From Setoptus koraiensis (lineage: Eukaryota > Arthropoda), in assembly GCA_048013815.1 (NCBI GenBank), contig CM106585.1, positions 23,498,001-23,562,000 on the forward strand: a DNA stretch of 64,000 nt. The letters are read 5' to 3'. Both the position numbers and the translations under genes were made by a program. The notes beneath the pieces were generated by a model. It saw only the letters and a program-made list of their open reading frames with translations, made no database searches and was not told where the DNA came from. Of this stretch, positions 1 to 10,661 are shown one piece after another. Position 1 is the stretch's first letter, and every line of letters begins with the position of its first letter.

Positions 1-2
1 AT

Positions 3-1664
3 TTCAGAGTTGGACTAGAAATTGGCGCATTAGCTATATTATTTATGACAGTACTTGTGACCGGATTTGTGGTAGAAAATGCCTACGATTGGCGGATTGT
101 ATTCAGATTATATAGAAGTCCATTACTCTTGGTGATATTTCTATTCCAATCGGGTATAAGTATTATGATATGGAAACATTACAAGATAAATCATGTTCTC
201 ATATTCGAGCTAGACCCTAGAAACAATCTTTCCTATCATCATTTTTTCGAATTTGGTGCATTATTGGGTATTATATGGTCATTATCAGTACTTGTATTCT
301 TGTTTTCGAATAGACTAGAGGTCCCTCCACTCATTTGTCCACTTGTTGTAGTCTTGTTGATAACATTCTATCTATTTAACCCAACAGCCACTTGTCATCA
401 TCAAGCGAGATTTTGGCTGCTACGAAAGTTGGTAAGTTTTTATTTAAACTGATTTAACTAGAACAAGTACTGTGTAGTGCATGGATACTAATTAACTTTT
501 ACAATTATATAGAGTCGCATATTCACAGCACCCTTCCAACCTATAAGGTTTGCAGATTTTTGGATAGCCGATCAACTTGTTAGTATTGTACCACTCTTTT
601 TAGATCTGGAATACTTGAGTTGCTTCTATACCACTGGCCATCTACATGTAGCCAATCTCGACATAAAGAATGCTGGTGAGTATCATAAAAAAAAATTGTT
701 TCAATTAACTTTAGTGTTGCATAGCAATGCATTTAGACAAATCAACTTACACTTTTATATTGTTCGAATATTGCAACCAGATCGTTGTGTTATAAGAAAG
801 CCTCATGATTTAGCCATCAGATCAATATTTGCTGCCTTACCAGCTTGGTTTAGAGCAGCACAATGCTTTCGAAGATGGAAGGATGAAAATTGGAACCTTC
901 ATCATTTATGCAACGCCTTCAAGTATCTTTGCATGGTTGGAGTAGTCTTTCTCTCTACAATAGCTCAATATAATAATCCAAAATTCAACCATTCAGACAC
1001 ATATACTATTATATGGTTAGTTGCAGCTATATTCACATCTACCTTGACAGCTTATTGGGATATAATCTATGACTTTGGTTTGTTCAACTCGTTCGACAAG
1101 AAAAGGGATCGCTCGCCCAGTACCGACGGACTAACTACAAATGACGTCATAGCCGGAATAAAGCGCAAAAAGAAAAAAAGTTATAGATTCTTGAGAGATG
1201 AGCTAGTTTATCCTCCTTGGGTGTACTATTTTGCTATAGTTGAGGATTCGCTATTAAGATTTGGTTGGATAATCACAATATCATTGACAGAGTTCTCCGG
1301 AATTGAGGCAGGACTAGTGGTATCACTATTGGCGCCAGTTGAAATGTTTAGGCGTTTCGTGTGGAACTGCATCAGGTTAGAAAATGAGCAAATCAATAAT
1401 TGTGGCTTATTTAGAGCAGTCAGAGACATACCCATAGAAGTGCTCGCACCTGTTGATGAGTCGCATCTTGACAAAATTATCATGATGATGGATAGTAATG
1501 ATGGGCCATCTCTGAGGAATAGGCTACTTAGGAGACGAATAGGTCGAGTTGATAGGATTTCATTTCTGGTGCTACCAGAATCTCCCGTTGGTTCAAAAAA
1601 AATCGGTAGAACATCAGCCTATGCTAACATGGGTTTCTGTCAGAATCCAGAATGCAACGTATAG
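3..1664 (+). CDS. XPR1: XPR1-type phosphate exporter, C-terminal EXS part (5' partial)
   Basis: This is the C-terminal half of the plasma-membrane phosphate exporter XPR1. Exons are 3-431, 513-675 and 781-1664, with introns of 81 and 105 bases (GTAAGT..AG and GTGAGT..AG). The reading frame is open from base 3, so the SPX domain and first membrane segments lie upstream of the window. Family motifs of the EXS domain are visible: NHVLIFELDPR, RFWLLRKL, FADFWIADQL, PAWFR, EEIVYP-like DELVYPP, and FRRFVWNCIRLENEQINNCGLFRAVRDI. Several hydrophobic helices are present. A basic, serine-containing insert of about 30 residues (ending KRKKKK) sits before DELVYP in a cytosolic loop and is longer than in vertebrate XPR1. 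Identification by recalled family sequence is firm; exon joins are by eye. Confidence 0.93.
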
Positions 1665-2958
1665 AGCTCAAAGTGTAATATATAGGCGGAAACAATGTTT
1701 ATTCATCGATTGTAAAAACTTTAAAGAAAAAAATGTGGATTATACTCTACGAGCACTTCTAGCATGAGACTTTCACGAATATCACTGAAAACTCTTGAAT
1801 ATAGACTGCAGATGAGGATTTTCATCTGTGTTGTAATATCTCCTCTTCATAGCTCTGTATTTTTTAAGATGGTAGGCAGCAATAATCTCACGACACACAT
1901 ATTCTCCTTTGGATATCAATTGATCAATCTCTTGTTGAGTACTAACGTGTTTGTTCTGAGTAGAGTGGAATGTAAGGAATTAACCGTGAGATTAGTACTC
2001 TGTAGATGGTCTTATGTTGGGATCTCATGAGAGATTTAGAATCAGTTGGTCAAGTAAGATACCTTGAGAAACGCTCTCTTTATCTGTGGTCGTAGATCCG
2101 TGGGCCAATCGCGACTGAGATAGATCAACTAGAAATAAGAGAAGAAAGTTGTTTCAGAATACATTTGTCGCACTTGTCTTAATGATGCCCATGTGACCAA
2201 ATGCAAATCACATTGTCACAGCTTACATTTTTGTAGAGGCCTATCACTCTGGATCTGTTGTCTGCGGTGGACGATGTTGAACTTAGAAACATCTTTCCAA
2301 CTCGAAACAATTGTAGAAATGATTGATTTATTGCAGACATCCTTCTAATATGGAAAATGTTTGTGTAATATTTATTATGTGTAGGAATCTTTTGTAAGTC
2401 CGCAAGAGATTATTATGGGTCTATTTTCATCTGTTTAAATGAAATGTAAACAAATGAAAAAATCTTCATCTTTTACCGATTCAAACTTTGCGCCAGCGAC
2501 GACACGAAATTCGCTAGATGTCGCATCAGTACCGGACGCCGGCAACGTGAGGTTAAGATGGCACAAACACACAGCTATAACGCACTGTGTGCAAAAGCAT
2601 GCGAGTTGCAGATGAAGAATGATGCAGATTGCTTGATCGAATGAATTCTATTACTGTAGCACTCTCACATGAGGGATGAGAGAATCGCGTTTCTAAAAAT
2701 TATTCTGAGAATATTACTACCAATTAGAATTGTCATTATTATTATTGTAAAACTATTAAATTCTTCCCAGAACAGGGCCTCTGTCTTATATAGTATCTAT
2801 TCAGAATACTTATATTTGGGAGCTTGGCTACTAGACATCATTCAATTCTACATATACCATCGAAATTGTGCTAATTTAATACGAGAGAAGAAGTAACGCA
2901 CAATCCGTGGACTTGGCTAATATACAAAATAAATTGGCAAATTATATTTAAGTAAGTC
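1665..2958. other. Intergenic: XPR1 3' flank and RpL15 promoter region
   Basis: About 1.3 kb between XPR1 and RpL15. Short open frames occur, but none has a recognisable domain or a coding-like composition. It presumably holds the XPR1 3' untranslated region and the RpL15 promoter or 5' untranslated exon. I see no clear structured element. Confidence 0.5.
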
Positions 2959-3576
2959 ATGGGAGCCTACAAATATATCCAAGAATTCTGGCGTAACAAA
3001 CAATCAGATGTTATGCGATTCTTGTTAAGGACAAGATGTTGGCAGTACAGACAATTGAACGTTATCCATCGTGTACCCAAGCCATCTAGACCCGAAAAGG
3101 CACGCCGATTGGGATTCAAGTCGAAACAAGGATTCGTTATTTATCGTATTCGCATCAGGAGAGGTTGCCGTAAGAAGCAAGCCCCAAAAGGTGCGACATA
3201 CGGAAAACCAAAAAATCACGGTATCAATCAATTGAAACCAAAACGTAACTTACAAGCCATTGCTGAGGAACGGGTTGGTCGTAGAGTAGCTAAAGCTCTC
3301 CGAGTGCTCAACTCTTACTGGGTTGCGCAAGATTCAATGTTTAAATTCTATGAGGTCATTTGTATTGACCCCTTCCACAAGGCCATCCGTAGAGACCCCA
3401 AGGTTAATTGGATCTGCAAGCCAGTGCACAAGCACCGTGAACTTCGTGGTCTCACATCCGCTGGACGTAAGCATCGTGGCCTAGGAAAAGGAAAGGGATA
3501 CGCCAAGACAATTGGTGGCTCAAGGAAAGCCTCATGGAAGAGAAGAAATACACTGAAATTGTGGCGAAGACGTTGA
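2959..3576 (+). CDS. RpL15: Ribosomal protein eL15
   Basis: Ribosomal protein eL15 of the large cytosolic subunit, in one coding exon. The 205-residue product matches the family's usual 204. It opens with [20 protein letters not shown] and keeps the conserved blocks [57 protein letters not shown] and [16 protein letters not shown]. The ending [12 protein letters not shown] is the typical basic eL15 tail. The ATG matches the family start exactly. A polyadenylation signal lies about 65 bases past the stop. Identification is essentially certain. Confidence 0.98.
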   Translation: MGAYKYIQEFWRNKQSDVMRFLLRTRCWQYRQLNVIHRVPKPSRPEKARRLGFKSKQGFVIYRIRIRRGCRKKQAPKGATYGKPKNHGINQLKPKRNLQAIAEERVGRRVAKALRVLNSYWVAQDSMFKFYEVICIDPFHKAIRRDPKVNWICKPVHKHRELRGLTSAGRKHRGLGKGKGYAKTIGGSRKASWKRRNTLKLWRRR

Positions 3577-3640
3577 TTAATCTAACAAACTTCGTAACAC
3601 TATTGTTATGTGATTTCATCAACCAATCAATCGTACACAC

Positions 3641-3646
3641 AATAAA
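3641..3646 (+). terminator. Polyadenylation signal AATAAA of RpL15
   Basis: A canonical AATAAA lies about 65 bases after the RpL15 stop, in the correct orientation. Its use for cleavage is inferred from position. Confidence 0.6.
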
Positions 3647-3811
3647 TATAATCATAACAATTTATAATTACTTTCTCTTCCCCATTCGATTCACCTCTTT
3701 TCCTCTATCATACCCGACTGTCTTTTCACCGCCTGTCGCCCGAGCTTCTGATCATAGAATTGATCGAGACACCGCATTTCCTCAATCAAAACGTTTCACG
3801 CAGTCGAACTT

Positions 3812-3925
3812 GACACGCCTGCTTAGGGAAGCCTCTTTTAGACCATAATATATCTTCCTTCACGTACTAAAATGTAATTGATAGAATTAGAACAAGACCC
3901 CTGAGTTCTGTCATACTCTCAGAAT
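3812..3925 (+). pseudogene. Decayed duplicate of the Dph7 promoter and first codons
   Basis: This stretch is a diverged copy of 5218-5325, which spans the proximal promoter, start codon and first dozen or so codons of Dph7. Shared blocks include GACAC(G/A)CCT, CCTCTTTTAGACCA, a GTAAT..ATAGAATTAGA block and GTCATACTCT. The start codon region is altered and the frame is not kept, so it is not a working gene. The intact and decayed copies flank ICln on either side, indicating a local duplication. The copy cannot be followed with confidence beyond about 3930. Confidence 0.75.
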
Positions 3926-4137
3926 CTTGTTAGATTATAATCTATTGAATCCTGTTACTTTAAGGCCGAGATAAAGGCGAAAGAGTGACAAACAACTTGA
4001 CATATCATGCAGGCGCGACGTCCTGTCTTTTGTTTCATTACATCTTCTACGCTCTGAAGTGAACTGTACAATTTTAATCACCATCAGCTTCTTTTTGTAC
4101 GGGATAACTAACAAACAAGTTTATGTTGATACCAGAC

Positions 4138-5017
4138 TCAGTCATCAACGGATTCGTACAAGTTCTCATCGAATATACACAAATCATCGACCCCACGAGT
4201 TTCAACATCTTCCTCGTCATCGCTCCTATCTTGTCGATTAGGGGAATCTTCCGAATAGTCTCGATCCTCTGGATCAGGATGCATGGCTTGGCAGTCAGAT
4301 AGGGCTCTGAAAATGGCATCTAATGTATTCTCGTCATGGGGCACGAAAAACATATCAGTTGATAGAGTTTGGCCATCATCATCATCGCTATAGTCGTTTT
4401 CTGAAATGAAACACAAGAGAATAGTTGTTACAATTGATTAGATTCTAGATAGCCGTGGATATTTTGTCTTGGGGGTTCGTTCAAGGTATTTTTCACATAT
4501 GATGTTTCATGAATACATATTTACATGATCGTAACTCAGCTCAGAGTAACTTTAAGTCGAAATACTAACCCTGTCCAGGTGATTGAACGATACTAGCTTG
4601 ACCATCTTGTACGAGCGAAAGCGCCTCCGGGAAAGTTTTGTCCACTACCATGTAGATACATTTGTGTGGAAATGTCTCATAGTCCCTAGATACAGCATGC
4701 AATGAAATATCCACATAATCTAGGATCAATCCTTGATTCGATGATGGACCATTTGCTGGGCTGTTCTTATCATTCAACTGATATCCACCTTTGCTCTCCC
4801 TGATCCAAAATAGGCGATTGGTGGCAACAATCAGTTCACCCTCTCCTAGATCCAAATGAGAACGTCTGTTGGATCTGGTCTCATCTTGGCAATCACTGAA
4901 TTGTTCCTGCTGCTGTTGTGAGATGTCACAATTAGCTACGCCTAAGAAAGCACGTGTATTTCGACATCGTAGCTTGATCCCATCGATCTGGCTCGGATCA
5001 ATGTGTGTCAATGCCAT
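4138..5017 (-). CDS. ICln: Methylosome subunit pICln (CLNS1A orthologue)
   Basis: pICln is the chaperone of the PRMT5 methylosome that holds Sm proteins before snRNP assembly. It has two exons on the minus strand, 5017-4570 and 4400-4138, with a 169-base intron; the product is 236 residues (human 237). The PH-like fold shows as GEGELIVATNRLFWI, then YVDISLHAVSRD, then HKCIYMVV. The acidic part has the family signature FFVPHDENTLDAIFRALSDCQAMHPDPED. A glutamine-rich insert (SQQQQEQFSDCQ) near residues 33-44 lengthens the N-terminal part. The gene is divergent from Dph7 with a gap of about 260 bases, so the two probably share a promoter region. Confidence 0.92.
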
Positions 5018-5277
5018 TAGATTTGAATGATGTATATATTGATAAGTGGCAGTGTCACTGTCCTAATAAATAATAACTAATCATTAGTTGAGACTGTTAT
5101 CAATTGTTAATTATGTGTGCCTTACATCCCTTGTGGATGCTAAAATGTTGTAAACAACATGTAAGAACAGAACAAGCGTTTGCAAGAACTCGCAAAAAAT
5201 CGGGCCGGGACGGATGGACACACCTACTTTAAAAACCTCTTTTAGACCACTACTGTATTTATCTTTTTTCATGTAAA

Positions 5278-6357
5278 ATGGAAGTAATAGAATTAGAGCA
5301 AAACCCGTGCGTTGTGTCATACTCTAAAGAATTTAATGTATTTATTGTAGGAACATACCAGCTGATAGATAAATCATTGGACAAGGACTCAGGTGACAAC
5401 CGGGATGGCGAAAATCTAGATTTAGTCAATCATAGGATTGGTAGCATTTATATAATTTCTATTGACTCACAGATTCTCAAATATCATCGATGCTCGAACG
5501 GTGGGGTATTCGATATAAAAATCCATTACAATCAGCAAACCACAACTTGTTGTATTTATGCGGCTCACTCGAACGGACATGCAGCGATTTATGAGTTTGA
5601 TAAATCATTGGATTTGAAACTAACAAAGGATCATAGAGTCGAACAAAGTAATTTGCTTACTTGTATTGATTCGTATAGATTTAAAGAAGGTGAAGTATCT
5701 GAGCAAGAAGATGCGATAATCGTCGGTGATGATCTAGGCTATGTGAATATTATCACATGTGGTATATCCACCTGCAGACTTATGAGTGCTGATCATGAAG
5801 GTTACTCGGTTTGGCAAGTGAAAGTATTCTATTGTAATCAGTCGAGTTTCCTGATTACTGGAAGTGATGATTGTTCTTGGAGGATATATTTATTCAAGGG
5901 TCAATTAACTTTGCTGAAAGTGATCAAAGAATTTCAAGGTGGCATAACGAGTTTTTTCATCAAACCAACTTTCGAACAAAATCAGATACATATTTTTGTA
6001 GGATCTTATGACGAAACCTTAAGACAATATAGCTTTGTTGTGCAGAGTAAATCAGATAGTGAGAAAGTAACCGACTTGGAAGTAAATTGTATCAATAAGA
6101 TGCAAATACCAGGAAGTGGACTATGGCGAATCAAGGATTCAGTTTCAGAGAAGAAGTTCATGATATCAGGCATGTATAGTGGCTGTTTTAGTGTGCTCTG
6201 CGATCTCACTAGCTATGAAGATATTATTAGTCCAGATATTGATAAAAACTGTAAAGAAAAGCCATTGTTTTATGATATAGACATATCTGAATGTAATAAG
6301 TGTTGCGTGGTGGATTTTAATAATAAAAGATGTTACATGTTAAAACGATCGAAATAG
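5278..6357 (+). CDS. Dph7: Diphthine methyltransferase (DPH7/WDR85)
   Basis: DPH7 removes a methyl group from the diphthine methyl ester intermediate, allowing the last amidation step of diphthamide synthesis on eEF2. The single-exon product is 359 residues, shorter than human DPH7 (about 450). WD40-type blades show as ITGSDDCSWRIYLF and IHIFVGSYDETLRQYSF. The family block GSGLWRIKDSVSEKKFMISGMYSGCF corresponds to human GGVWRIKWHP..HSGF. The starting ATG follows a promoter segment whose decayed duplicate lies at 3812-3925. Substrate and pathway are known for the family; only the fold and motifs are seen here. Confidence 0.85.
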   Translation: MEVIELEQNPCVVSYSKEFNVFIVGTYQLIDKSLDKDSGDNRDGENLDLVNHRIGSIYIISIDSQILKYHRCSNGGVFDIKIHYNQQTTTCCIYAAHSNGHAAIYEFDKSLDLKLTKDHRVEQSNLLTCIDSYRFKEGEVSEQEDAIIVGDDLGYVNIITCGISTCRLMSADHEGYSVWQVKVFYCNQSSFLITGSDDCSWRIYLFKGQLTLLKVIKEFQGGITSFFIKPTFEQNQIHIFVGSYDETLRQYSFVVQSKSDSEKVTDLEVNCINKMQIPGSGLWRIKDSVSEKKFMISGMYSGCFSVLCDLTSYEDIISPDIDKNCKEKPLFYDIDISECNKCCVVDFNNKRCYMLKRSK

Positions 6358-6520
6358 GACGATCGAAGCTTGATTAATGTTGTGTGAGAGAGTGTTAGCA
6401 CTGTAGAAAATTTAACTACATAAGCTTATTTGAATGAAAACGCTCAGATCTGTATATTGTTTCGAACTGTTATCCTTATAAACTTATTCGCGGCATCGAT
6501 TTTTTTTTATTTCAAGCTGA

Positions 6521-7165
6521 TCAAGCTTTCTCTATTGGAATCTTTCTAGCTGATGAGTCCTGGAGAGCGCGAGGTAATGGTGCCTCTACGGTAAGAACTC
6601 CATCTCTAGACAGTGATGATTTTATCAGTTCAGGATTAGTACCTTCCGGGAGCAAGAACTCTCTGTTATATTCTCGGAAGACCTTTCTGGTGTCAGACTT
6701 TTCCTCATGCTTCGCGTGTACCTGAAATCGAATGTGTTGAGTAGATGTATAAACTTGATTAGTCACTATGAATTAATCATTTAGATAATCATTAGGTATC
6801 GTAAGTAATCAGTGTTGATAACTCACTTGCAGCCGATTGTCGACAGTTTTAACAACAATTTCTTCTGGTTCATATTGAGTAACGTCAAATTTTAGCTTCA
6901 ATGCCTTTCCATCTGAAGATTCTTTAATGAGCGGCGAATCAAAATCGTCTATCCACGAAGTTAACTCGCGACTTCTTGATGTTGGTGTCAGCGAGCGACT
7001 TAAGCCCACTTCTCGTTCTCTGTCCATCATTTTGCTTCGGAATCGGCTCATTTCATCTTCCATTTTCCTCATCTCATCATCGAATTTGTCTCGTATTGAT
7101 TTAAAATCTCTGTCGATCGAAGATTCTTCCGATTTGTATATTTGCATTTTCTTTTCTATTGGCAT
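6521..7165 (-). CDS. Small heat-shock protein, alpha-crystallin family
   Basis: ATP-independent chaperone of the alpha-crystallin (HSP20) family, close to arthropod lethal(2)essential-for-life proteins. Exons are 7165-6827 and 6721-6521, with a 105-base intron (GTGAGT..AG) inside the crystallin domain; the product is 179 residues. The start is the first ATG in frame (context AAAATGCC). The N-terminal third is charged and helical (KFDDEMRKMEDEMSRF). The crystallin domain runs from about residue 85 to 165: KLKFDVTQYEPEEIVVKTVDNRLQ, then FREYNREFLLPEG, then LSRDGVLTVEAP. The C-terminal oligomerisation motif is RKIPIEK (I-x-I). I found no clean heat-shock element upstream. Confidence 0.92.
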
Positions 7166-9361
7166 TTTGGAAGAATTGTTTTTGTTCTCGTTGCCTGGAT
7201 ACTTTTTGATGAAACTTTTCAACTCACTATTAATTGTTGTTGTTTGATTCAGATAGAAACCTCGACTGAATTCTTCCTCTCTCAAGCTGCGATCTTAAAC
7301 TATGGAGCGTCTCGGTAAGCAAGTTCTTCTAATATACAGATGTTTATTACCATGTCGCTGGCAATTACACCTATAAATGGTCAGCGCCTCTCTCATTCAG
7401 TTACCTTCAATGGAGTAGGTGTAGAACTGCAGGCGAAGCTTAGTACTTCTTTTCGCAATTCAATCTTAACTTGTGTTCTAAGATAGAGACTAGAGGTAAG
7501 TATTATGTGCAAGTAAGCTACCTCATCGTGTCGCACCTGTTGTTTACAAATTTCTAACTTAGAAATGACGCTTCGATTCTGCCCACGCAATTTGAGAGCA
7601 AAAACGCTCTATGCTTGGTAGATGAATGAATTTCGTTGACTCATCGAGAAAGGCATTCAGCACTTCATGAAGCAAATATTCACGATCGATATAACCATGA
7701 TGTCACTCATTAATGAAAGAACAAAAATAATTACAAAGATCAACTGTAATTGAATCGCATTCATTTCAGTTACTCAACGATTGTGGCACATCGTGGCACA
7801 ATCTGATTGGACAGATTGACAATCGAAATCAAATTGGGGCCTATCCTGTTTGTGTAAACAGTGGAATTCCCTCAATTCGGGCCTGACTTTGAGTGTTGTT
7901 TGATATTATCTTAGGCAAGTTTTATTGAGTAAATATGTAATTAAAATAGTTAACTCAACACTACATGCGGATGCATTGCATAATTCATTTCTACATACTA
8001 CATACTACTAGTATTTCTACTAAATACTAGTATTTCTATTGTATCTTGCTGACAAGTGAGTTGTGAGAGTAACAAACGAAAGTTCTAGTCAGACTGATTG
8101 CGACAGAATTATGTATTGTATGTTGCAGATAATATTTACATATCGTGATATGATAGAATCTGAATACACACAATCATCATGAATGTTTACGCAAATGTCA
8201 GTTCTTTTCTGTTAATAACGCTACTACTATACTATGGAAAACTGTATCTGTATTATAATTATATAGTTTCAATGAACACAAATCAAATTTCTAGAAATAG
8301 GCCCCGTCGAGGAGTGGTGATGTAGTTATTCTCAGTAAACCATGTATGTTAGAGTTTACCACTAAAATCGAACCTATTATTCAGTTCGACCTCTCAATAA
8401 ACAAATATTTTAAGAACGGGAGCGATTCATTTTCGTTCAGATTCATCCAAACGAATTACCTGGGTATTGTTTTTTACCAGCTCGTCAACATTAATTGTCG
8501 AGCTCAATTATATTTACGTGACTGTATCAATTCAAAACAAGCGCTTATCCAATATAAATAAACGGTGTAGCAATACCCGTGCACTCCTTGAATTTTGACT
8601 CGTACAAACATCAACTGTCCGCTATCATCAGAGAGTTGCATATAGTTTTTTTTATTCTGTCCGCAGTGCGTCGCTTCTCTCGCTCTCGACTTGTCATTTG
8701 AGAGTTGAAGATGATTCCGTTGAAAGATATCTAACTTGCCCACGATTCTCATCCTATTCCGTTAGCCTGTGCAGTTATTGAGGAGTCAGCACAACACCAA
8801 GCGCCTATTTGTTGAACTTTTCTATTTTTATTCACGAGGGATAAATAAGTCACTCGGGAGTCGTCTCGTTCTCTATGACACGGCGAAAACGTCACTTAGG
8901 CATGAATCTACCCAACTGTGTAAAAGATTTAAGCTATATATCCTGAAACTCAATATCGATATGGATATTTAGTTATTGACATTGGTCGCCACCGCCAATC
9001 ATAGTTTAATCTAGAGTATCATTAGGAATACTTCGACTCTGTATACCTTCGTAGAGGCTTGGACCACTAGTTTTATTTACTATATGATAATATAGATAGA
9101 TATCAATTCTTGGGAGAGATAAATTCTTATAAGGAAGGCTTTCAGTTTTTGAACAGCACGTTCATATGTCGCACAGAAGAATAACAATAATGTAAAAAAA
9201 ATTATTATTACCTCCATATCAAAGCGATTGAGTATTTCCAAGGGTACATATAGAATCGGTGCTTCATGATTATATTTATCTGAGCTTGGAATAACAGCAC
9301 ACATACAAAAAGTTTATTCAAATATCATATATTTAAACGTGTAACAAGGTAAACTATTGAT
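7166..9361. other. Intergenic: small HSP upstream region to PGGT1B promoter
   Basis: About 2.2 kb. It holds the HSP 5' flank, two 14-base direct copies of TACTAGTATTTCTA at 8006-8019 and 8025-8038, and a short minus-strand open frame at 9304-9212 that ends at a good splice donor (see findings). The other open frames look random. Nothing else is supported. Confidence 0.5.
8006..8038. repeat. Short tandem direct repeat (2 x 14 bp)
   Basis: TACTAGTATTTCTA occurs at 8006-8019 and again at 8025-8038, five bases apart. Each copy holds the self-complementary core TACTAGTA. It lies in noncoding DNA and no function is evident. Confidence 0.7.
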
Positions 9362-10576
9362 ATGCCCCTCCAAAATGGATGTCCAGAAAGGAGGGAATTC
9401 CTGACAGATCAGCATGTATCATATTTGCTCAAATCGTTAAGAAAAATGCCTTCATCAGTACCATTGGGTATAGCTGAAATAAATAGGTTGAGTTCCCTAT
9501 TTTTCATATTATCAGGCCTGGATCTACTCGATGCTATCAATGATAATCTCAAACAAGAAGATAAAAATGAAATCATCGAATGGATTTATTCATTTCAGGT
9601 AAACTCAACACCCACCGACACTAGCAAAAAGCTGCCACTAGACGATACGAGTTTGATGTCCAAAGATCAGAATGAGAACTTCTCAGAATTAGAAGAGGGA
9701 CGGCCAAACAAAGTCCATTATCGCACTGATAGTGAGAAATCAACCATAGAGAACTATGATATAGATGGTGAAATAAAATCTGGATTTAGAGATACATGTA
9801 CAATGAGTTACGATATCCCAACCGATTGCGGCAATATTGCTATGACATATTGCGCTCTGGCCTCCTTAACAATACTAGGCGATGACCTCTCACGTGTGAA
9901 CGCTAAAGCCATCATAAATAGTTTGCGTAGGCTTCAGTTACCTGATGGTAGTTTTCAACCTTCAATCTTAGGCGGTGAGAGCGATATGCGTTTCGTTTAC
10001 TGTGTGGTAGCTACCTCATATATATTGAACGACTGGTCAGGAATCAATATAGATCGATGCCTACATTTTATTAGGAGAAGTATGAGCCACGAAGGAGCTT
10101 TTGGCCAGTGCCCTGGTGCAGAAGCTCATGGTGGATCAACCTATTGCGCTCTTGCAGCTCTGAAACTCATGAACAAAACGGATATGTTGACTAATCAAGA
10201 GAAAGATACTTTAATAAGATGGTGTTTGAATAGGTTCGATCATGGTTTTGCTGGAAGACCCAACAAGGATTTGGATGTCTGTTATTCATTTTGGATTGGA
10301 GCTTGTTTAGTGATCTTGGAAGCGTTTCACTTTGTTGACCAAACAAGCTTACTGGACTTCATGCTATCAGCTCAAGAAGAACGTGGCGGTCTGGGTAAAG
10401 TACCACAGTATTTCCCCGACCTCCTACATACATACTTGGGAATTGCAAGTATGGCTTTCATTAACGAAGAGGTTGCCAAACAAAGAAAAGTCAGTCTTAA
10501 CAGACTAGATGTATCACTAAATATAAGTTGTCGAGCGAGGGTATACCTTTATCGAAATCATGATGATTCACATTAA
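9362..10576 (+). CDS. PGGT1B: Protein geranylgeranyltransferase type I beta subunit
   Basis: Catalytic beta subunit of the heterodimer that adds geranylgeranyl to CaaX-box proteins such as Rho GTPases. It is a single exon of 404 residues (human 377). Early blocks FLTDQHVSYLLKSLRKMP, FFILSGLDLLD and EIIEWIYSFQV match the family. The alpha-alpha barrel shows as GDDLSRVN, RRLQLPDGSF, DMRFVYC, RRSMSHEGAF and EAHGGSTYCALA. The zinc ligands expected for the family are present: Asp and Cys in DLDVCYSFW and His in DLLHTYLG. A hydrophilic insert near residues 80-135, rich in Asp, Glu, Ser and Thr, explains the extra length. The gene converges on Sfmbt, with 85 bases between stops. Confidence 0.95.
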   Translation: MPLQNGCPERREFLTDQHVSYLLKSLRKMPSSVPLGIAEINRLSSLFFILSGLDLLDAINDNLKQEDKNEIIEWIYSFQVNSTPTDTSKKLPLDDTSLMSKDQNENFSELEEGRPNKVHYRTDSEKSTIENYDIDGEIKSGFRDTCTMSYDIPTDCGNIAMTYCALASLTILGDDLSRVNAKAIINSLRRLQLPDGSFQPSILGGESDMRFVYCVVATSYILNDWSGINIDRCLHFIRRSMSHEGAFGQCPGAEAHGGSTYCALAALKLMNKTDMLTNQEKDTLIRWCLNRFDHGFAGRPNKDLDVCYSFWIGACLVILEAFHFVDQTSLLDFMLSAQEERGGLGKVPQYFPDLLHTYLGIASMAFINEEVAKQRKVSLNRLDVSLNISCRARVYLYRNHDDSH

Positions 10577-10661
10577 CTCACAATTTTTGTCTCAATACAT
10601 TTGTAATATTGTCATTCTATTCTGTTCTCTACCTATCATCACATGAAAATTGTTTTGATGC

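Noticed and set aside
7166-7285. Upstream extension of the small heat-shock protein by 40 codons
   Set aside because: It would need a TTG start; the ATG at 7165 has a good context and gives a family-typical length.
7429-7460. Possible heat-shock elements upstream of the small HSP
   Set aside because: The GAA and TTC blocks here do not keep the two-base spacing of a heat-shock element.
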